Of a stretch of 64,000 nucleotides of DNA, positions 35,804-44,560 are shown piece after piece. This DNA is from Opitutaceae bacterium (lineage in GTDB: Bacteria; Verrucomicrobiota; Verrucomicrobiia; Opitutales; Opitutaceae). A program made the translations under genes and the position numbers. The first letter of the stretch is position 1. Each line of letters begins with the position of its first letter. The stretch is from contig JACFMR010000011.1 in NCBI GenBank assembly GCA_019455245.1, positions 1 to 64,000 on the forward strand, in the 5' to 3' direction. The notes beneath the pieces were generated by a model. That model was not told the DNA's origin and did not search any database. It was given only the letters and a program-made list of their open reading frames with translations.

Positions 35804-36604
35804 TCAAACCTCGGCCAACTCCGCGGTGGATTCGGCCACGGGCGGCGGAAAATCACGGATGAAATCGGCGTAATGGATCAATTCGTAGCGGCCGTCGTGG
35901 TGTTCGACGATGGCGGTGAGTGATTCGACCCAGTCGCCGGAATTGAGGTAGTGGATGTCGCCGAGCCTCTTGTCGGCCGGGGTGTGGATGTGGCCGCACA
36001 TCACACCGGTGCAGCCGCGTTCGCGGGCCAGCCGTGCGATGTGGGTTTCAAAATTGGAGATGTGGCTGACCGCGGATTTCACGCGGGCCTTGATGGCCCG
36101 GCTGAGCGACCAGTATTCAAGTCCGCGCCAGCGGCGCCAGGCGTTGTAGGCGCGGTTGAGGCCGAGCAGGGCGCGGTAGCCCCAGTCGCCGAGGTGGGCG
36201 AGGAAGACGAAGTTTTTGGTGATGGTGTCGAACACGTCGCCATGCAGCACGAGGTAGCGGCCGCGCGGCCCTTCGTGGATGTAATCCTCGACGATGGACA
36301 GTTTTTCAAAGGCGAGCGGGAGAAACGCGGTGAGCACATCGTCGTGATTGCCGCGCAGGTAGACGATCTCGGTGTCTTTTTTCTCGAGCTTCTTGAGGAC
36401 GATGCGGATGAAGCGGGTGTGGGCCTTGGTCCAGCGGCCGGCGCGGCGCAGTTGCCAGCCGTCGATGATGTCGCCGTTGAGGATCAGCTTGTCGCAGCGG
36501 ATGTGGCGCAGGAAATGGTTTACTTCCCCGGCCTTGCAATCGGGGGTGCCGAGGTGGACATCGGACAGGATGACGGTGCGAACGCGAAGGACTTTTTTAT
36601 CCAT
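35804..36604 (-). CDS. PlcP-like calcineurin-type phosphoesterase (often labelled UDP-2,3-diacylglucosamine diphosphatase)
   Basis: 266 residues from ATG 36604. Metallophosphatase motifs: SDVHLGT (Asp15, His17), GDIIDGW (Asp45, Asp48), RGNHDD (85-90), LHGDVFD (His121) and CGHIHTP. LGDWGYRALL, YWSLSRAIKARVKSAVSHI and NSGDWVESLTAIVEHHDG match the PlcP-type phospholipases of Sinorhizobium and marine bacteria better than E. coli LpxH, which has ADLHL and EAW. PlcP removes phospholipid headgroups to give diacylglycerol during phosphate starvation. Its start overlaps the stop of the MGDG-synthase-like gene by 8 bp, in an operon behind a PHO-box-like array. LpxH activity remains the alternative. Confidence 0.82.
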   Translation of the reverse strand: MDKKVLRVRTVILSDVHLGTPDCKAGEVNHFLRHIRCDKLILNGDIIDGWQLRRAGRWTKAHTRFIRIVLKKLEKKDTEIVYLRGNHDDVLTAFLPLAFEKLSIVEDYIHEGPRGRYLVLHGDVFDTITKNFVFLAHLGDWGYRALLGLNRAYNAWRRWRGLEYWSLSRAIKARVKSAVSHISNFETHIARLARERGCTGVMCGHIHTPADKRLGDIHYLNSGDWVESLTAIVEHHDGRYELIHYADFIRDFPPPVAESTAELAEV

Positions 36605-37775
36605 GAAGCAATGGGGACGCCGGCGCGGCGGTGAATTGCGCGGTGCGACCGTTTGCCGCCGGGACGGGTGGCGACAGGTTGAGCAGCAGATGCCGGGCAA
36701 TGTCGCTGGCGGCATTGGGCCGGGCCAGCGGTTCAATGGCTTGGCGCCATTCGCGCCAGATTGCGCCGCGGCCGGCAAAGGCGCGGTGCAGGCCGGCCAT
36801 CACGGCGGCGGGCGTCCGGGCAAGAGTACCGATGCCATGGCGGCGCAGTAGCTCGTAATTGCCCTCCTCCTGGCCGGGCACGATCTGGTTGACGATCATC
36901 GGGCAGCGCGCGGCGATGGCTTCCTGCGTGGTGGCACCGCCGGCTTTGCTGATGACCACGTGATGCGTCTTCAGCAGCTGCGGGATGCGGTCGGTCCAGC
37001 CGAGAATCGTGACGGGAGTGCGGCGTTGGCGGGCGAGGGCTTCGAGGTGTTCGCGCAACTTATGGTCGCGACCGACCGCACAGGTCACGTTCCATGACGG
37101 TTCGGCGAGCAGGAGGCGGCCGAGTTGCGCAGCCTGTTGGGAGCCCGAGTTCACGATGAAGAGCACGCGGGGCGCGTGACCGGCGGCGAGGTTGGGCGGC
37201 TGCAGGTCCGGGGTGTCGAGCGCGAGGATGGCCGGCACGGGAAAGCCGAGCGGGAAGATCCGGTCGGCGGGTCGCCCGGCGTCGATCAAGACGCGCGCGG
37301 TGTCGGCGTTGGGCACATACCAGGCGTGGCAATCGGGCAACCACCAGAGCGAATTGATGCTGATCGAGTCGGTGACGATGTTGACGTGCGGGCAGGGCAG
37401 GCGGCCGGTCGCGGCCAATTCGTCGAGCATGAAACCGTAAAGCGGGTAGGTGCTGCAGACGACGAACGGCCGGTGCGTTTGGATCAGATCGGCCAACCGC
37501 GCCGTGGCGCGGCGGAGCCAGCGCAATTCGCGCGGGAAAGGACGCGCGTGATCCAGCCAGCGGTAAACCGAGCTCCAGACGCGCGGGGTGCGGTTGATGA
37601 GGGCGAGGTAGAGTCGCCGGGTGAAGGCATGAAGCCGGGGCGAGACTTCGGCGAACAGATCAACCGTGACGGCGGTGCCGGGACCGGCCTGCCGGTCGAA
37701 GGCCAACGCGAGGTTGCGCGCGGCGGCGTTGTGGCCTTCGCCATAACCGGAGGTGAGGATCAGCACGGTTTTCAT
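36597..37775 (-). CDS. MGDG-synthase-like glycosyltransferase (GT28 type)
   Basis: 392 residues. N-terminal LILTSGYGEGHNAAARNLALAF is the MGDG_synth signature (HNAAA loop), followed by ADLIQTHRPFVVCSTYPLYG and IVTDSISINSLWWL. The C-terminal donor-binding half has FIVNSGSQQAAQL, VISKAGGATTQEAIAARCPMIVNQIVPGQEEGNYELL. Such enzymes transfer glucose or galactose from a UDP-sugar to diacylglycerol at the membrane face. Coupled by ATGA overlap to the GT4 gene upstream and by an 8-bp overlap to the PlcP-like gene downstream, which could supply the diacylglycerol. The sugar donor is not readable from sequence. Confidence 0.87.
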   Translation of the reverse strand: MKTVLILTSGYGEGHNAAARNLALAFDRQAGPGTAVTVDLFAEVSPRLHAFTRRLYLALINRTPRVWSSVYRWLDHARPFPRELRWLRRATARLADLIQTHRPFVVCSTYPLYGFMLDELAATGRLPCPHVNIVTDSISINSLWWLPDCHAWYVPNADTARVLIDAGRPADRIFPLGFPVPAILALDTPDLQPPNLAAGHAPRVLFIVNSGSQQAAQLGRLLLAEPSWNVTCAVGRDHKLREHLEALARQRRTPVTILGWTDRIPQLLKTHHVVISKAGGATTQEAIAARCPMIVNQIVPGQEEGNYELLRRHGIGTLARTPAAVMAGLHRAFAGRGAIWREWRQAIEPLARPNAASDIARHLLLNLSPPVPAANGRTAQFTAAPASPLLHG

Positions 37776-38914
37776 GGTTGCGGACCGGCGGCGATGGCTG
37801 CGGCCAGGTCGGCCTCGAACCGGCCGATGACCTGCGGCCAGGATTGATCGGCCAGTGCGGCGCGGGCCGCGGAGCGGAGCCGCTGGCGCAAATCCGCATC
37901 GCGGGCCAGTTCGACCGCGAGGTTGAGCAAAGTGCCGGGTTGATCGCACGGGGCGACGAGGCCGTTGATGCCGGGACGAATGAATTGCCGCGCGGCGGCA
38001 TAGTCGAAACCGGCCACGGCGAGCCCGCTGGCCATCGCTTCGGTGAGCACGTTGCCGAAGGTTTCGGTCAGGCTCGCGTGGATGTAGATGTCGGCCGAGG
38101 CGTAGTAGCGGCCGATTTCCTCGCGCGAATAGAAGCCGGCGAACCGGCAGTCCGGATGTTGCCGGATCAACGTTTCGCGCAGCGGACCGTCGCCGGCCAG
38201 CACGAAGCGCAGGCGCGGGTTGGCCCGGCGCATGGCGGCGTAGATGGCGAACAGCAGCGTGTAGTTTTTCTCCGGCGCCATGCGACCCACATGCAGCACG
38301 ACGGGGTCGTCGGGTCCCGCGCCCCATTCGGACCGGAGCTGCGGGTCGCGGCGATCGGGCGAAAAACAGGCGGTGTCGACCCCGCGGGAGAGCACGCCGA
38401 GGTTGGCAAAGCCGGCGGCGCTCAGCTCGTCGCACAGTTCCTGGGTCGGGGCGAAGGTGCGCTGGGTGCGGTTGTGCACCCGGCGCAGCCACGCCAGCAC
38501 GGCGCGGCGCAGCGGCGCGAAGCCGTAGTTGTGCGTGTAGGCGTGAAAGTTGGTGTGGAAACTGGAGGTCACCGGCAGGTGCAGGGCACGGGCGGCGGTG
38601 ACCGCCGAGGCGCCGAGCGGACCTTCGGTGACCACGTGCACAAGTTCCGGACGGTCCTGCCGCCAGGCGCGTTGCAACCGGCCGCGCGCGGGCAGGCCGA
38701 GCCGCAAAAGGGGATAGCCGGGGATGGCCATGCCGGGCAGGGGCGTGACGTGGTATTCCGGGGGCTGATCTGCTGCCGGCAGGTCATGCCGTCGCGGCCG
38801 ATAAATCCGGACCCGGTGTCCGCGCCGGCCCAGCTCGCGGGCGATGAGGCCGAAGGTCATCGCCACGCCGTTGACTTCGGGCGGAAAGGTTTCGGTGACG
38901 ATGGCCAGATTCAC
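37772..38914 (-). CDS. GT4 family glycosyltransferase
   Basis: 380 residues from GTG 38914: MNLAIVTETFPPEVNGVAMTF is the start of MgtA/SqdX-type lipid glycosyltransferases. Acceptor half includes TSSFHTNFHAYTHNYGF and SRGVDTACFSP; donor half VLHVGRMAPEKNYTLL, FVLAGDGPLRE and the EX7E region SLTETFGNVLTEAMASGLAVAGFD. It probably adds a sugar to a lipid acceptor, perhaps the product of the next gene. An upstream TTG at 38944 would overlap the -10-like hexamer of the PHO-type promoter (38943-38948), which is why I prefer 38914. First gene of the three-gene operon. Confidence 0.86.
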   Translation of the reverse strand: MNLAIVTETFPPEVNGVAMTFGLIARELGRRGHRVRIYRPRRHDLPAADQPPEYHVTPLPGMAIPGYPLLRLGLPARGRLQRAWRQDRPELVHVVTEGPLGASAVTAARALHLPVTSSFHTNFHAYTHNYGFAPLRRAVLAWLRRVHNRTQRTFAPTQELCDELSAAGFANLGVLSRGVDTACFSPDRRDPQLRSEWGAGPDDPVVLHVGRMAPEKNYTLLFAIYAAMRRANPRLRFVLAGDGPLRETLIRQHPDCRFAGFYSREEIGRYYASADIYIHASLTETFGNVLTEAMASGLAVAGFDYAAARQFIRPGINGLVAPCDQPGTLLNLAVELARDADLRQRLRSAARAALADQSWPQVIGRFEADLAAAIAAGPQP

Positions 38915-38942
38915 AAAGGCAAGGTGTTGATTGATCGTGGCC

Positions 38943-38987
38943 AATAAACCCCGCCCGTGTGTCGAACCGGTGTCGTTTTTGTAACGA
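38943..38987 (-). promoter_or_regulatory. PHO-box-like array with -10 element before the GT4-GT28-PlcP operon
   Basis: Read on the minus strand: TCGTTAC (38987-38981), AAAA, ACGACAC (38976-38970), CGGT, TCGACAC (38965-38959), then 10 nt and TTTATT (38948-38943). The heptamers repeat every 11 bp, as in E. coli PHO boxes, and keep the Y-G-x-x-A-C pattern of the arrays before the porin and pstC genes. The 10-nt distance to the -10-like hexamer equals that at the porin promoter. Confidence 0.65.
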
Positions 38988-39074
38988 AAAGGCCAAAATC
39001 ACACCAATTGCATATAGGTTGAATAATGTATTGCACCGTTCCGGGCGGTTTCTAGGTTGGACTTTTTTACGCGG

Positions 39075-41660
39075 ATGCAATCGCACGGACCCAAGCGCGT
39101 ATATACTCCCCAATCCCTCGAATTCTGGTTTCAAAAGCTCGAAAACGATTGGGCGGACGCATTCAGCGCAACCCAGCTCGAGCTGGGCCGGCAGTTGTAT
39201 CGCGACGGTGAGGTCCGGGAGCTGGAACTTGGCGCCCAGGATGCCATTATCCACCGGCGCATCGACAAAAAGGACGAATATGCCGTGATCGAGTGGGACG
39301 AGGTGGAAGGGATTTCGGTCCGCTCCTCGACCACGGACATGGAGATGGCGCGCGCTTTGGCGGTGGCGGGGCTGCATGAGATCGAAGAGCTGGTGGCGGA
39401 CGAAATTCCGCCTTTGCCGGCCGGGGCAGAGGGGGCGGGCGGGCGCAACGGCGACAAGACCACCGCCCCGAACGGCAGTGCCGGGAAACCCGGCGCCCCG
39501 GCCGCAGCCAAGCCGTCCGGCACCACGCGCATCCTCATGTTGGTCTTCCGGACCAAAACCGCCGGCCTGACCTTTCAGGCCCACTGGATGGATCCGGAGA
39601 CCAAGGCGCGCCAGCCGGCGCTGGGCGCTGCGGCCCATGCGGATGGCAACGGGCATGTGAGCTCGTCCGAGCGCGCGAAACTCATCGGCCTGGCGGCGTA
39701 TGCCCGCAAGGCGCACTTCCACTACAATCAGGAAAGCGGCGTTTACCTGATGGAATCGCTGGTGGAGATCCCGAAGTTCCTGCAGGTCATATTGCCGGCG
39801 TGGCGGCGCCTGTTTTCGATCGAGCTCGACGACCGTTCGACCAATCTGCTCAAGGGCACGCGCACCATCGACCTTGAGGCGGTGGCCGAGGTGCGGGCGC
39901 CGGCGGAGGGCAACGGTCGCGGCGGTTCCGGCACCACGGCGCTCAACCTGCGCTGGATCTTCCGGACCGGCGAACGCATGCTGACCAGCAGTGAGGTCAA
40001 CACCCTGCTCAAGCACGAGGGGCAGCCCGTGATCCTGCCGAACCTGGGCATCGTGACCCTGCCTGCCGAACGCTGGGAGTCGTACCGGGCCTGGCAAAAA
40101 AACATCACCGAAACCCACGGCGAAGGCGAGCTGTCGCCCTACCTGATTTTCTCCCTGTTCAACGATGCGCGCCTGAAGCTCACGCTTACGCCCGAGATCG
40201 AGGCGTGGCGCAGCCAGGTGCTGGCGCCGCCGCCCGCGCCGCCCGCGTTGCCCGAACTACTGCGGCCCTACCAGCGGCGCGGCGTGGAATGGATGGCGCA
40301 TTTGTGCGAGGTCGGCTGCCACGGTCTGCTGGCCGACGAGATGGGCCTGGGTAAAACGCTGCAGGTGATCACGCTGCTGGCCGTGCGGCCGGTGACCGAC
40401 CGGCCGAGTCTCGTGGTCTGTCCCGCGAGCGTGGTGCCGGTGTGGCAGGAGGAAATCGCCCGGTTTTACCCCGGCCTGAAGATCGACGTGCTCAAGGCGG
40501 GCAACGATTTCACCACCAACCGCGAAAACGTGCTCTGGCTGGCGAGCTACACGCAGTTGCGCAAACACCGCGACCTGCTGCCCGAATGCGAGTTCGGCTA
40601 CGTGGTGCTGGACGAAGGCCAGTTCATCAAGAACCCCGACGCCAAGGTCACGCAGACCTGTTTTGCCGTGCGCGCGCGGCACCGTCTCGTGCTCACCGGC
40701 ACGCCGCTGGAGAACCACCAGCTCGACCTGTGGAGCATCTTCCGTTTCCTGCTGCCCGGCCTGTTGGGCTCGCGGGCGACTTTCGAGAGCGCGCTGCACA
40801 CCGACCGCGTGGGCACCCTCGGCCGGCTGCGCGCGCAGCTCGCGCCTTTCATCCTGCGCCGCACGAAGAAGGAGGTCGCGCAGGAACTGCCGCCAAAGGT
40901 CGAGATGGAGCTGCATTGTCCGATGTCCGAGGTGCAGCGCGCCGAATATGCGCGCATTTGCGCGGAGGGCCTCGAACGGCTCGGCGACGATGTGGGTGCG
41001 GCGATGCGGGAGAAGTCGTTCGGCTTCCTCGCCCTGCTCACCCGGCTGCGCCAGACTTGCTGTGATCCTGACATGCTGCCGTGGCGCAAGTCGCCGTTGT
41101 CCGACTCCGGCAAGATCAACCTGCTGGTCGACAAGCTCGCGGAGGTGATCGGCAGCGGCCACAAGGTCGTGATCTTTTCGCAGTTCGTCATGTTGCTGGA
41201 GCGCGTGCGGGCGGCGTTGGAACACCATTTCCCGGAACTGCCGCGCCACGAACTCACCGGCATGACGCTCGACCGGCTCAAGCCCGTGCAGGCGTTCCAA
41301 AACGCGTCGGGCGCCGCCGCGATGCTGGTTTCGCTGAAGGCGGCGGGCACGGGCATCACGTTGCACGCGGCGGACTATGTTTTCCTGCTCGATCCGTGGT
41401 GGAATCCCGCCGTGGAGGCGCAGGCGGTGGACCGCGTGCACCGGATCGGCCAGACCAACACGGTGTTTGTCTACCGCATGGTCACCCCGGGCACGATCGA
41501 GGAACGCATCCAGGCGCTGAAGGCCGACAAGAAGGATCTGTTCGACCGGCTCATCGGCGGGCTCGGCGGCGATTTCGACCTGAGCCAGCACTTCACCTCG
41601 TTGCGCAGTCTCGTGCAACTCGCCGACCAGGGCGAGGTGGAGCAGGAGCTGACAGGCTGA
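39075..41660 (+). CDS. SNF2/Rad54-family DEAD-like helicase
   Basis: 861 residues from ATG 39075 (a TTG at 39057 is possible). A long N-terminal region of about 390 residues without SWIM zinc cysteines precedes the Swi2/Snf2 ATPase. Motifs: RPYQRRGVEWMA, LLADEMGLGKTLQVI (about 418), VVLDEGQFIKN (about 509; DEGQ instead of the usual DEAQ/DEAH), LTGTPLENHQLDLWSIF, VIFSQFVMLLERVR and QAVDRVHRIGQTNTV (about 782). Bacterial members translocate on dsDNA, for example recycling RNA polymerase (RapA) or acting in repair or defence; the role here is open. Divergent from the lipid operon; unlinked to any methylase. Confidence 0.92.
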   Translation: MQSHGPKRVYTPQSLEFWFQKLENDWADAFSATQLELGRQLYRDGEVRELELGAQDAIIHRRIDKKDEYAVIEWDEVEGISVRSSTTDMEMARALAVAGLHEIEELVADEIPPLPAGAEGAGGRNGDKTTAPNGSAGKPGAPAAAKPSGTTRILMLVFRTKTAGLTFQAHWMDPETKARQPALGAAAHADGNGHVSSSERAKLIGLAAYARKAHFHYNQESGVYLMESLVEIPKFLQVILPAWRRLFSIELDDRSTNLLKGTRTIDLEAVAEVRAPAEGNGRGGSGTTALNLRWIFRTGERMLTSSEVNTLLKHEGQPVILPNLGIVTLPAERWESYRAWQKNITETHGEGELSPYLIFSLFNDARLKLTLTPEIEAWRSQVLAPPPAPPALPELLRPYQRRGVEWMAHLCEVGCHGLLADEMGLGKTLQVITLLAVRPVTDRPSLVVCPASVVPVWQEEIARFYPGLKIDVLKAGNDFTTNRENVLWLASYTQLRKHRDLLPECEFGYVVLDEGQFIKNPDAKVTQTCFAVRARHRLVLTGTPLENHQLDLWSIFRFLLPGLLGSRATFESALHTDRVGTLGRLRAQLAPFILRRTKKEVAQELPPKVEMELHCPMSEVQRAEYARICAEGLERLGDDVGAAMREKSFGFLALLTRLRQTCCDPDMLPWRKSPLSDSGKINLLVDKLAEVIGSGHKVVIFSQFVMLLERVRAALEHHFPELPRHELTGMTLDRLKPVQAFQNASGAAAMLVSLKAAGTGITLHAADYVFLLDPWWNPAVEAQAVDRVHRIGQTNTVFVYRMVTPGTIEERIQALKADKKDLFDRLIGGLGGDFDLSQHFTSLRSLVQLADQGEVEQELTG

Positions 41661-41755
41661 GCTACGGCGGGCCGGCCCCGGTCACCACCCGGTTTTCCGG
41701 CCCCGTTTGCACTTGGCGTTTGCACGGACGCGGTTCGTTCCTATCAACCCTCCGC

Positions 41756-42508
41756 ATGTCCCAATCCGCCACACCTGCTTCCTTTCCCGCCGAGATCCGC
41801 AACCGCCAGGGCGAGCGCCTGGATTTCACCGTGCATCAAGGCACGGCCGGGAGCCGCGAGCTGGTTGTCATCGGTCATGGCGTGACGGGCAACAAGGACC
41901 GGCCGCATCTCGTGGCACTGGCCGAGGGGCTGGCGGCGGCGGGGATCCCGGCGTTGCGGCTGTCCTTCTCGGGCAACGGCGCTTCCGAGGGGGATTTCAC
42001 GGCCAGCACGATTACCAAGGAGGTCGAGGATCTCGGCGCCGCGCTCGATGCGCTGCCGGGTTGGAACATCACCTATGTCGGCCACAGCATGGGCGCGGCG
42101 GTGGGCGTCCTGCGGGCGAGCCGCGATGTGCGCATCAAGCGGTTGGTGTCGCTGGCCGGCATGGCGCATCCGGCGGAGTTTGCGCAACGCGAATTCGGTG
42201 CGCAGCAGCCGGGCAAGGATTTCATGTGGGACGATGAGGATTGTCCGCTGGGCGAGACTTTCATGCGCGACATGGCGGCGATCCCGGGCGTGGCGGATGC
42301 GGCGCGGGCGATCACGGCGCCCTGGCTGCTTGTGCACGGCACGGCGGACGACGTGGTGCCGATCAGCGATTCCGAAGCCTTGGTGCAGGCGGTCGGCGCG
42401 GAACGGGTGAGTTTTGTGCGCATTGACGGCGCCAACCACGGTTTCGCGGAGGCGCACATGCCGGTCATGGTCGCGACGGTGTTGGAGTGGCTGCGCCGCG
42501 TGCGGTGA
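41756..42508 (+). CDS. Alpha/beta hydrolase (serine hydrolase)
   Basis: 250 residues, cytoplasmic. Nucleophile elbow GHSMGA (about 114-119), acid in LLVHGTADDVVPISDSEAL, catalytic histidine in DGANHGFAE. The oxyanion segment is VIGHGVTGNKDRPHL. Such proteins hydrolyse esters or act as acyl peptidase-like enzymes; the substrate is not predictable. ATG 41756 with no clear ribosome-binding site. It lies between the SNF2 and ClC genes, all on the plus strand with gaps of about 100 bp. Confidence 0.87.
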   Translation: MSQSATPASFPAEIRNRQGERLDFTVHQGTAGSRELVVIGHGVTGNKDRPHLVALAEGLAAAGIPALRLSFSGNGASEGDFTASTITKEVEDLGAALDALPGWNITYVGHSMGAAVGVLRASRDVRIKRLVSLAGMAHPAEFAQREFGAQQPGKDFMWDDEDCPLGETFMRDMAAIPGVADAARAITAPWLLVHGTADDVVPISDSEALVQAVGAERVSFVRIDGANHGFAEAHMPVMVATVLEWLRRVR

Positions 42509-42617
42509 TTTCGGCCACGACCGGACCGAAAAGGTCCATGGTGTGGATTGCATTTGTCACCGGGGCCCCCCATATCCGGGGGGCGATCATGTGCTATCCG
42601 TGGAGAAAACAGGCTGA

Positions 42618-44453
42618 ATGGCCGGTCGCCGTGTGCAGAAGAAACATGCCGCAGCAGCTCCGGTCGTGCGGCCCCCGTCGCGGATGAAGGCGATCCACGA
42701 TCCGGCCAAGCTGCTGATGGAGCGCCTGCTGCGGCTGCTGCGCTGGCGCGTTTGGCTGATGGAGCACCTGCAGCCGACCGAATGGCAGCTGACCCTGCTC
42801 TGGGCGGCGCTGGCAGGTTTTCTCGGGGCGCTGGCCTCGCTCTTCTTCGCCACCTGCGCCGAGGGCGTGCACCAGATGGTGACGAATTCCAGCGCCGGCG
42901 TGGTCGAGTCGATGCGCCTGCTCCCGTGGTGGGCGCGGTTGGTCATCCCGGCCGGCGGCGGCTTGTGTGCGGGGCTGGTGCTGATGTTGGGCAAGCGTTT
43001 GATCCGCGGGCAGAGCTCGACCGACTACATGGAGGCGATCGTGATCGGCGACGGCCGGTTGCCGCTGCGCACGAGCCTGGTCAAGAGCACCTCGGCGTTG
43101 TTCACCATCGCGACCGGCGGCTCGATCGGGCGGGAGGGGCCGATGGTGCAGCTGGCGGCGTTGCTGGCGTCGCTGATCGGGCGGTGGCGGCAGTTCTCGA
43201 CGCAGCAATTGCGCTTGCTCGTGGCCTGCGGCGCGGCGGCGGGCATCGCCTCGGCCTATCACGCGCCGATTGCGGGTTCGTTTTTTGTCGCGGAAATCAT
43301 CTTGGGCACGATTGCGATGGAGAGCCTCGGGCCGTTGGTGGCGGCGTCGGTGACGGCGGCGCTGACCCTGCAGGTGCTCGGCTATTCCGGGGCCATATAT
43401 GATGTGCCGAAATTTCAGCTGGGTTCGCCGCTGGAGATGGGGCCGTATGTGATGCTTGGTCTGCTGGCGGGCGCGTTGGCGCCGCTGTTTTTGCGTTCCC
43501 TGCGGCGCGCGGAAAAACTGTTCGTGGAAACCGGTTTGCCGTTGGTGGCGCGGCTCACGCTGGGCGGCCTGCTGGTGGGCGGCATCGCGATCAGTGTGCC
43601 GGAGGTCGCGGGCAACGGCTACTCCGTGGTGATGGATGTTCTCAAGGGCAACATCGTGTGGCTGCCGCTGATCGGCATCGTGCTGTGCAAGTGGCTCGCC
43701 ACTGCGTCGTCGGTGGGGTCGGGGGCGCAGGGCGGGGTGTTCACACCGACGCTGTTCATGGGCGCGTCGTTCGGCTACCTGTTTGGCAGCGCGGTGCATG
43801 CGGTGTGGCCGCTGGGGGCGGCCAATCCGCAGGCGTTTGCGATGGTCGGCATGGGCGCGTTTCTCTCGGCCGCCAGCCGCGCGCCGGTCATGGCGGTGAT
43901 CATGCTGTTCGAGATGACGCTGAGCTATGACATCATCCTGCCGCTGATGTTGTGCAGCGTGGTGGCGTATTTCACGGCGCGCGGGATCGATTCCAGCTCG
44001 CTCTACGGCGAGGCGATCAAGCGCAAGGAGGCCGAGGATCCCACCGCCGTGCTCACGACGCGGCTGGTCGGCGATCTGGTCAAAAAGGACCCGCCGCAGG
44101 TGGCGCCCACGGCGCGCTTTTCGGACATCGCCAAGCTCTTTCTTTCGGTGCGCGTGAACAACGTTTACGTGACCGCGCCCGACGGCCGGTTCCTCGGCGC
44201 GGTGTCGTTGCACGACATCAAGCCCTACCTCGGTGATCCCGGCGTGGCCGAACTCGTGCTTGCCGGTGACATCTTGCACGAGAATTTTCCCCGGGTGGAG
44301 CCGCAGCAGGCGTTGAACGAAGCGCTGGGCCTGTTCATCGGCAACGAACTGCAGCGGTTGCCGGTGGTCTCGGCCGGGGGCTTGCTGCTGGGCAGCCTGT
44401 CGAAGAACGACCTGATGCTGGCCTTGGTGGAAAAGCGCAAAAAAACCGTGTAG
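42618..44453 (+). CDS. ClC-type chloride channel/antiporter with CBS domains
   Basis: 611 residues: a ClC membrane domain (about 55-460) and a C-terminal CBS pair (about 485-605). The gating-glutamate motif is TGGSIGREGPMVQ (Glu173). SAYHAPIAGSFFVAEI and GGVFTPTLFMGASFGYLF are the other selectivity-filter parts. The first selectivity motif, usually GSGIP, is not recognisable (RGQSSTDYMEAI near 130-140), so ion selectivity may differ. CBS domains commonly bind adenine nucleotides. It ends 107 bp before the phosphate porin gene; a PHO-box-like array lies in that gap. Confidence 0.92.
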   Translation: MAGRRVQKKHAAAAPVVRPPSRMKAIHDPAKLLMERLLRLLRWRVWLMEHLQPTEWQLTLLWAALAGFLGALASLFFATCAEGVHQMVTNSSAGVVESMRLLPWWARLVIPAGGGLCAGLVLMLGKRLIRGQSSTDYMEAIVIGDGRLPLRTSLVKSTSALFTIATGGSIGREGPMVQLAALLASLIGRWRQFSTQQLRLLVACGAAAGIASAYHAPIAGSFFVAEIILGTIAMESLGPLVAASVTAALTLQVLGYSGAIYDVPKFQLGSPLEMGPYVMLGLLAGALAPLFLRSLRRAEKLFVETGLPLVARLTLGGLLVGGIAISVPEVAGNGYSVVMDVLKGNIVWLPLIGIVLCKWLATASSVGSGAQGGVFTPTLFMGASFGYLFGSAVHAVWPLGAANPQAFAMVGMGAFLSAASRAPVMAVIMLFEMTLSYDIILPLMLCSVVAYFTARGIDSSSLYGEAIKRKEAEDPTAVLTTRLVGDLVKKDPPQVAPTARFSDIAKLFLSVRVNNVYVTAPDGRFLGAVSLHDIKPYLGDPGVAELVLAGDILHENFPRVEPQQALNEALGLFIGNELQRLPVVSAGGLLLGSLSKNDLMLALVEKRKKTV

Positions 44454-44473
44454 GGCCGGGGGCTTTTGCCGAG

Positions 44474-44518
44474 TTGTGACGGTTTCGCCACAGGTTTGTC
44501 ACAAACCTTGGCTACAAA
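44474..44518 (+). promoter_or_regulatory. PHO-box-like array and -10 before the phosphate porin gene
   Basis: Heptamers TTGTGAC (44474-44480), TCGCCAC (44485-44491) and TTGTCAC (44496-44502) separated by 4 nt each, an exact 11-bp period. Ten nt later is TACAAA (44513-44518), a -10-like hexamer. This is the arrangement of PhoB-activated promoters, and the downstream genes are a phosphate porin and pstS. Confidence 0.78.
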
Positions 44519-44560
44519 GGCGGGGTTCAGTTCAAAGACACCAACCTAACGAACCCTCCC

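Noticed and set aside
42566..42591. Hairpin GCCCCCC-ATATCC-GGGGGGC between the hydrolase and ClC genes
   Set aside because: Stable stem but no T-run and no second copy seen; not enough to call a terminator or repeat family member.
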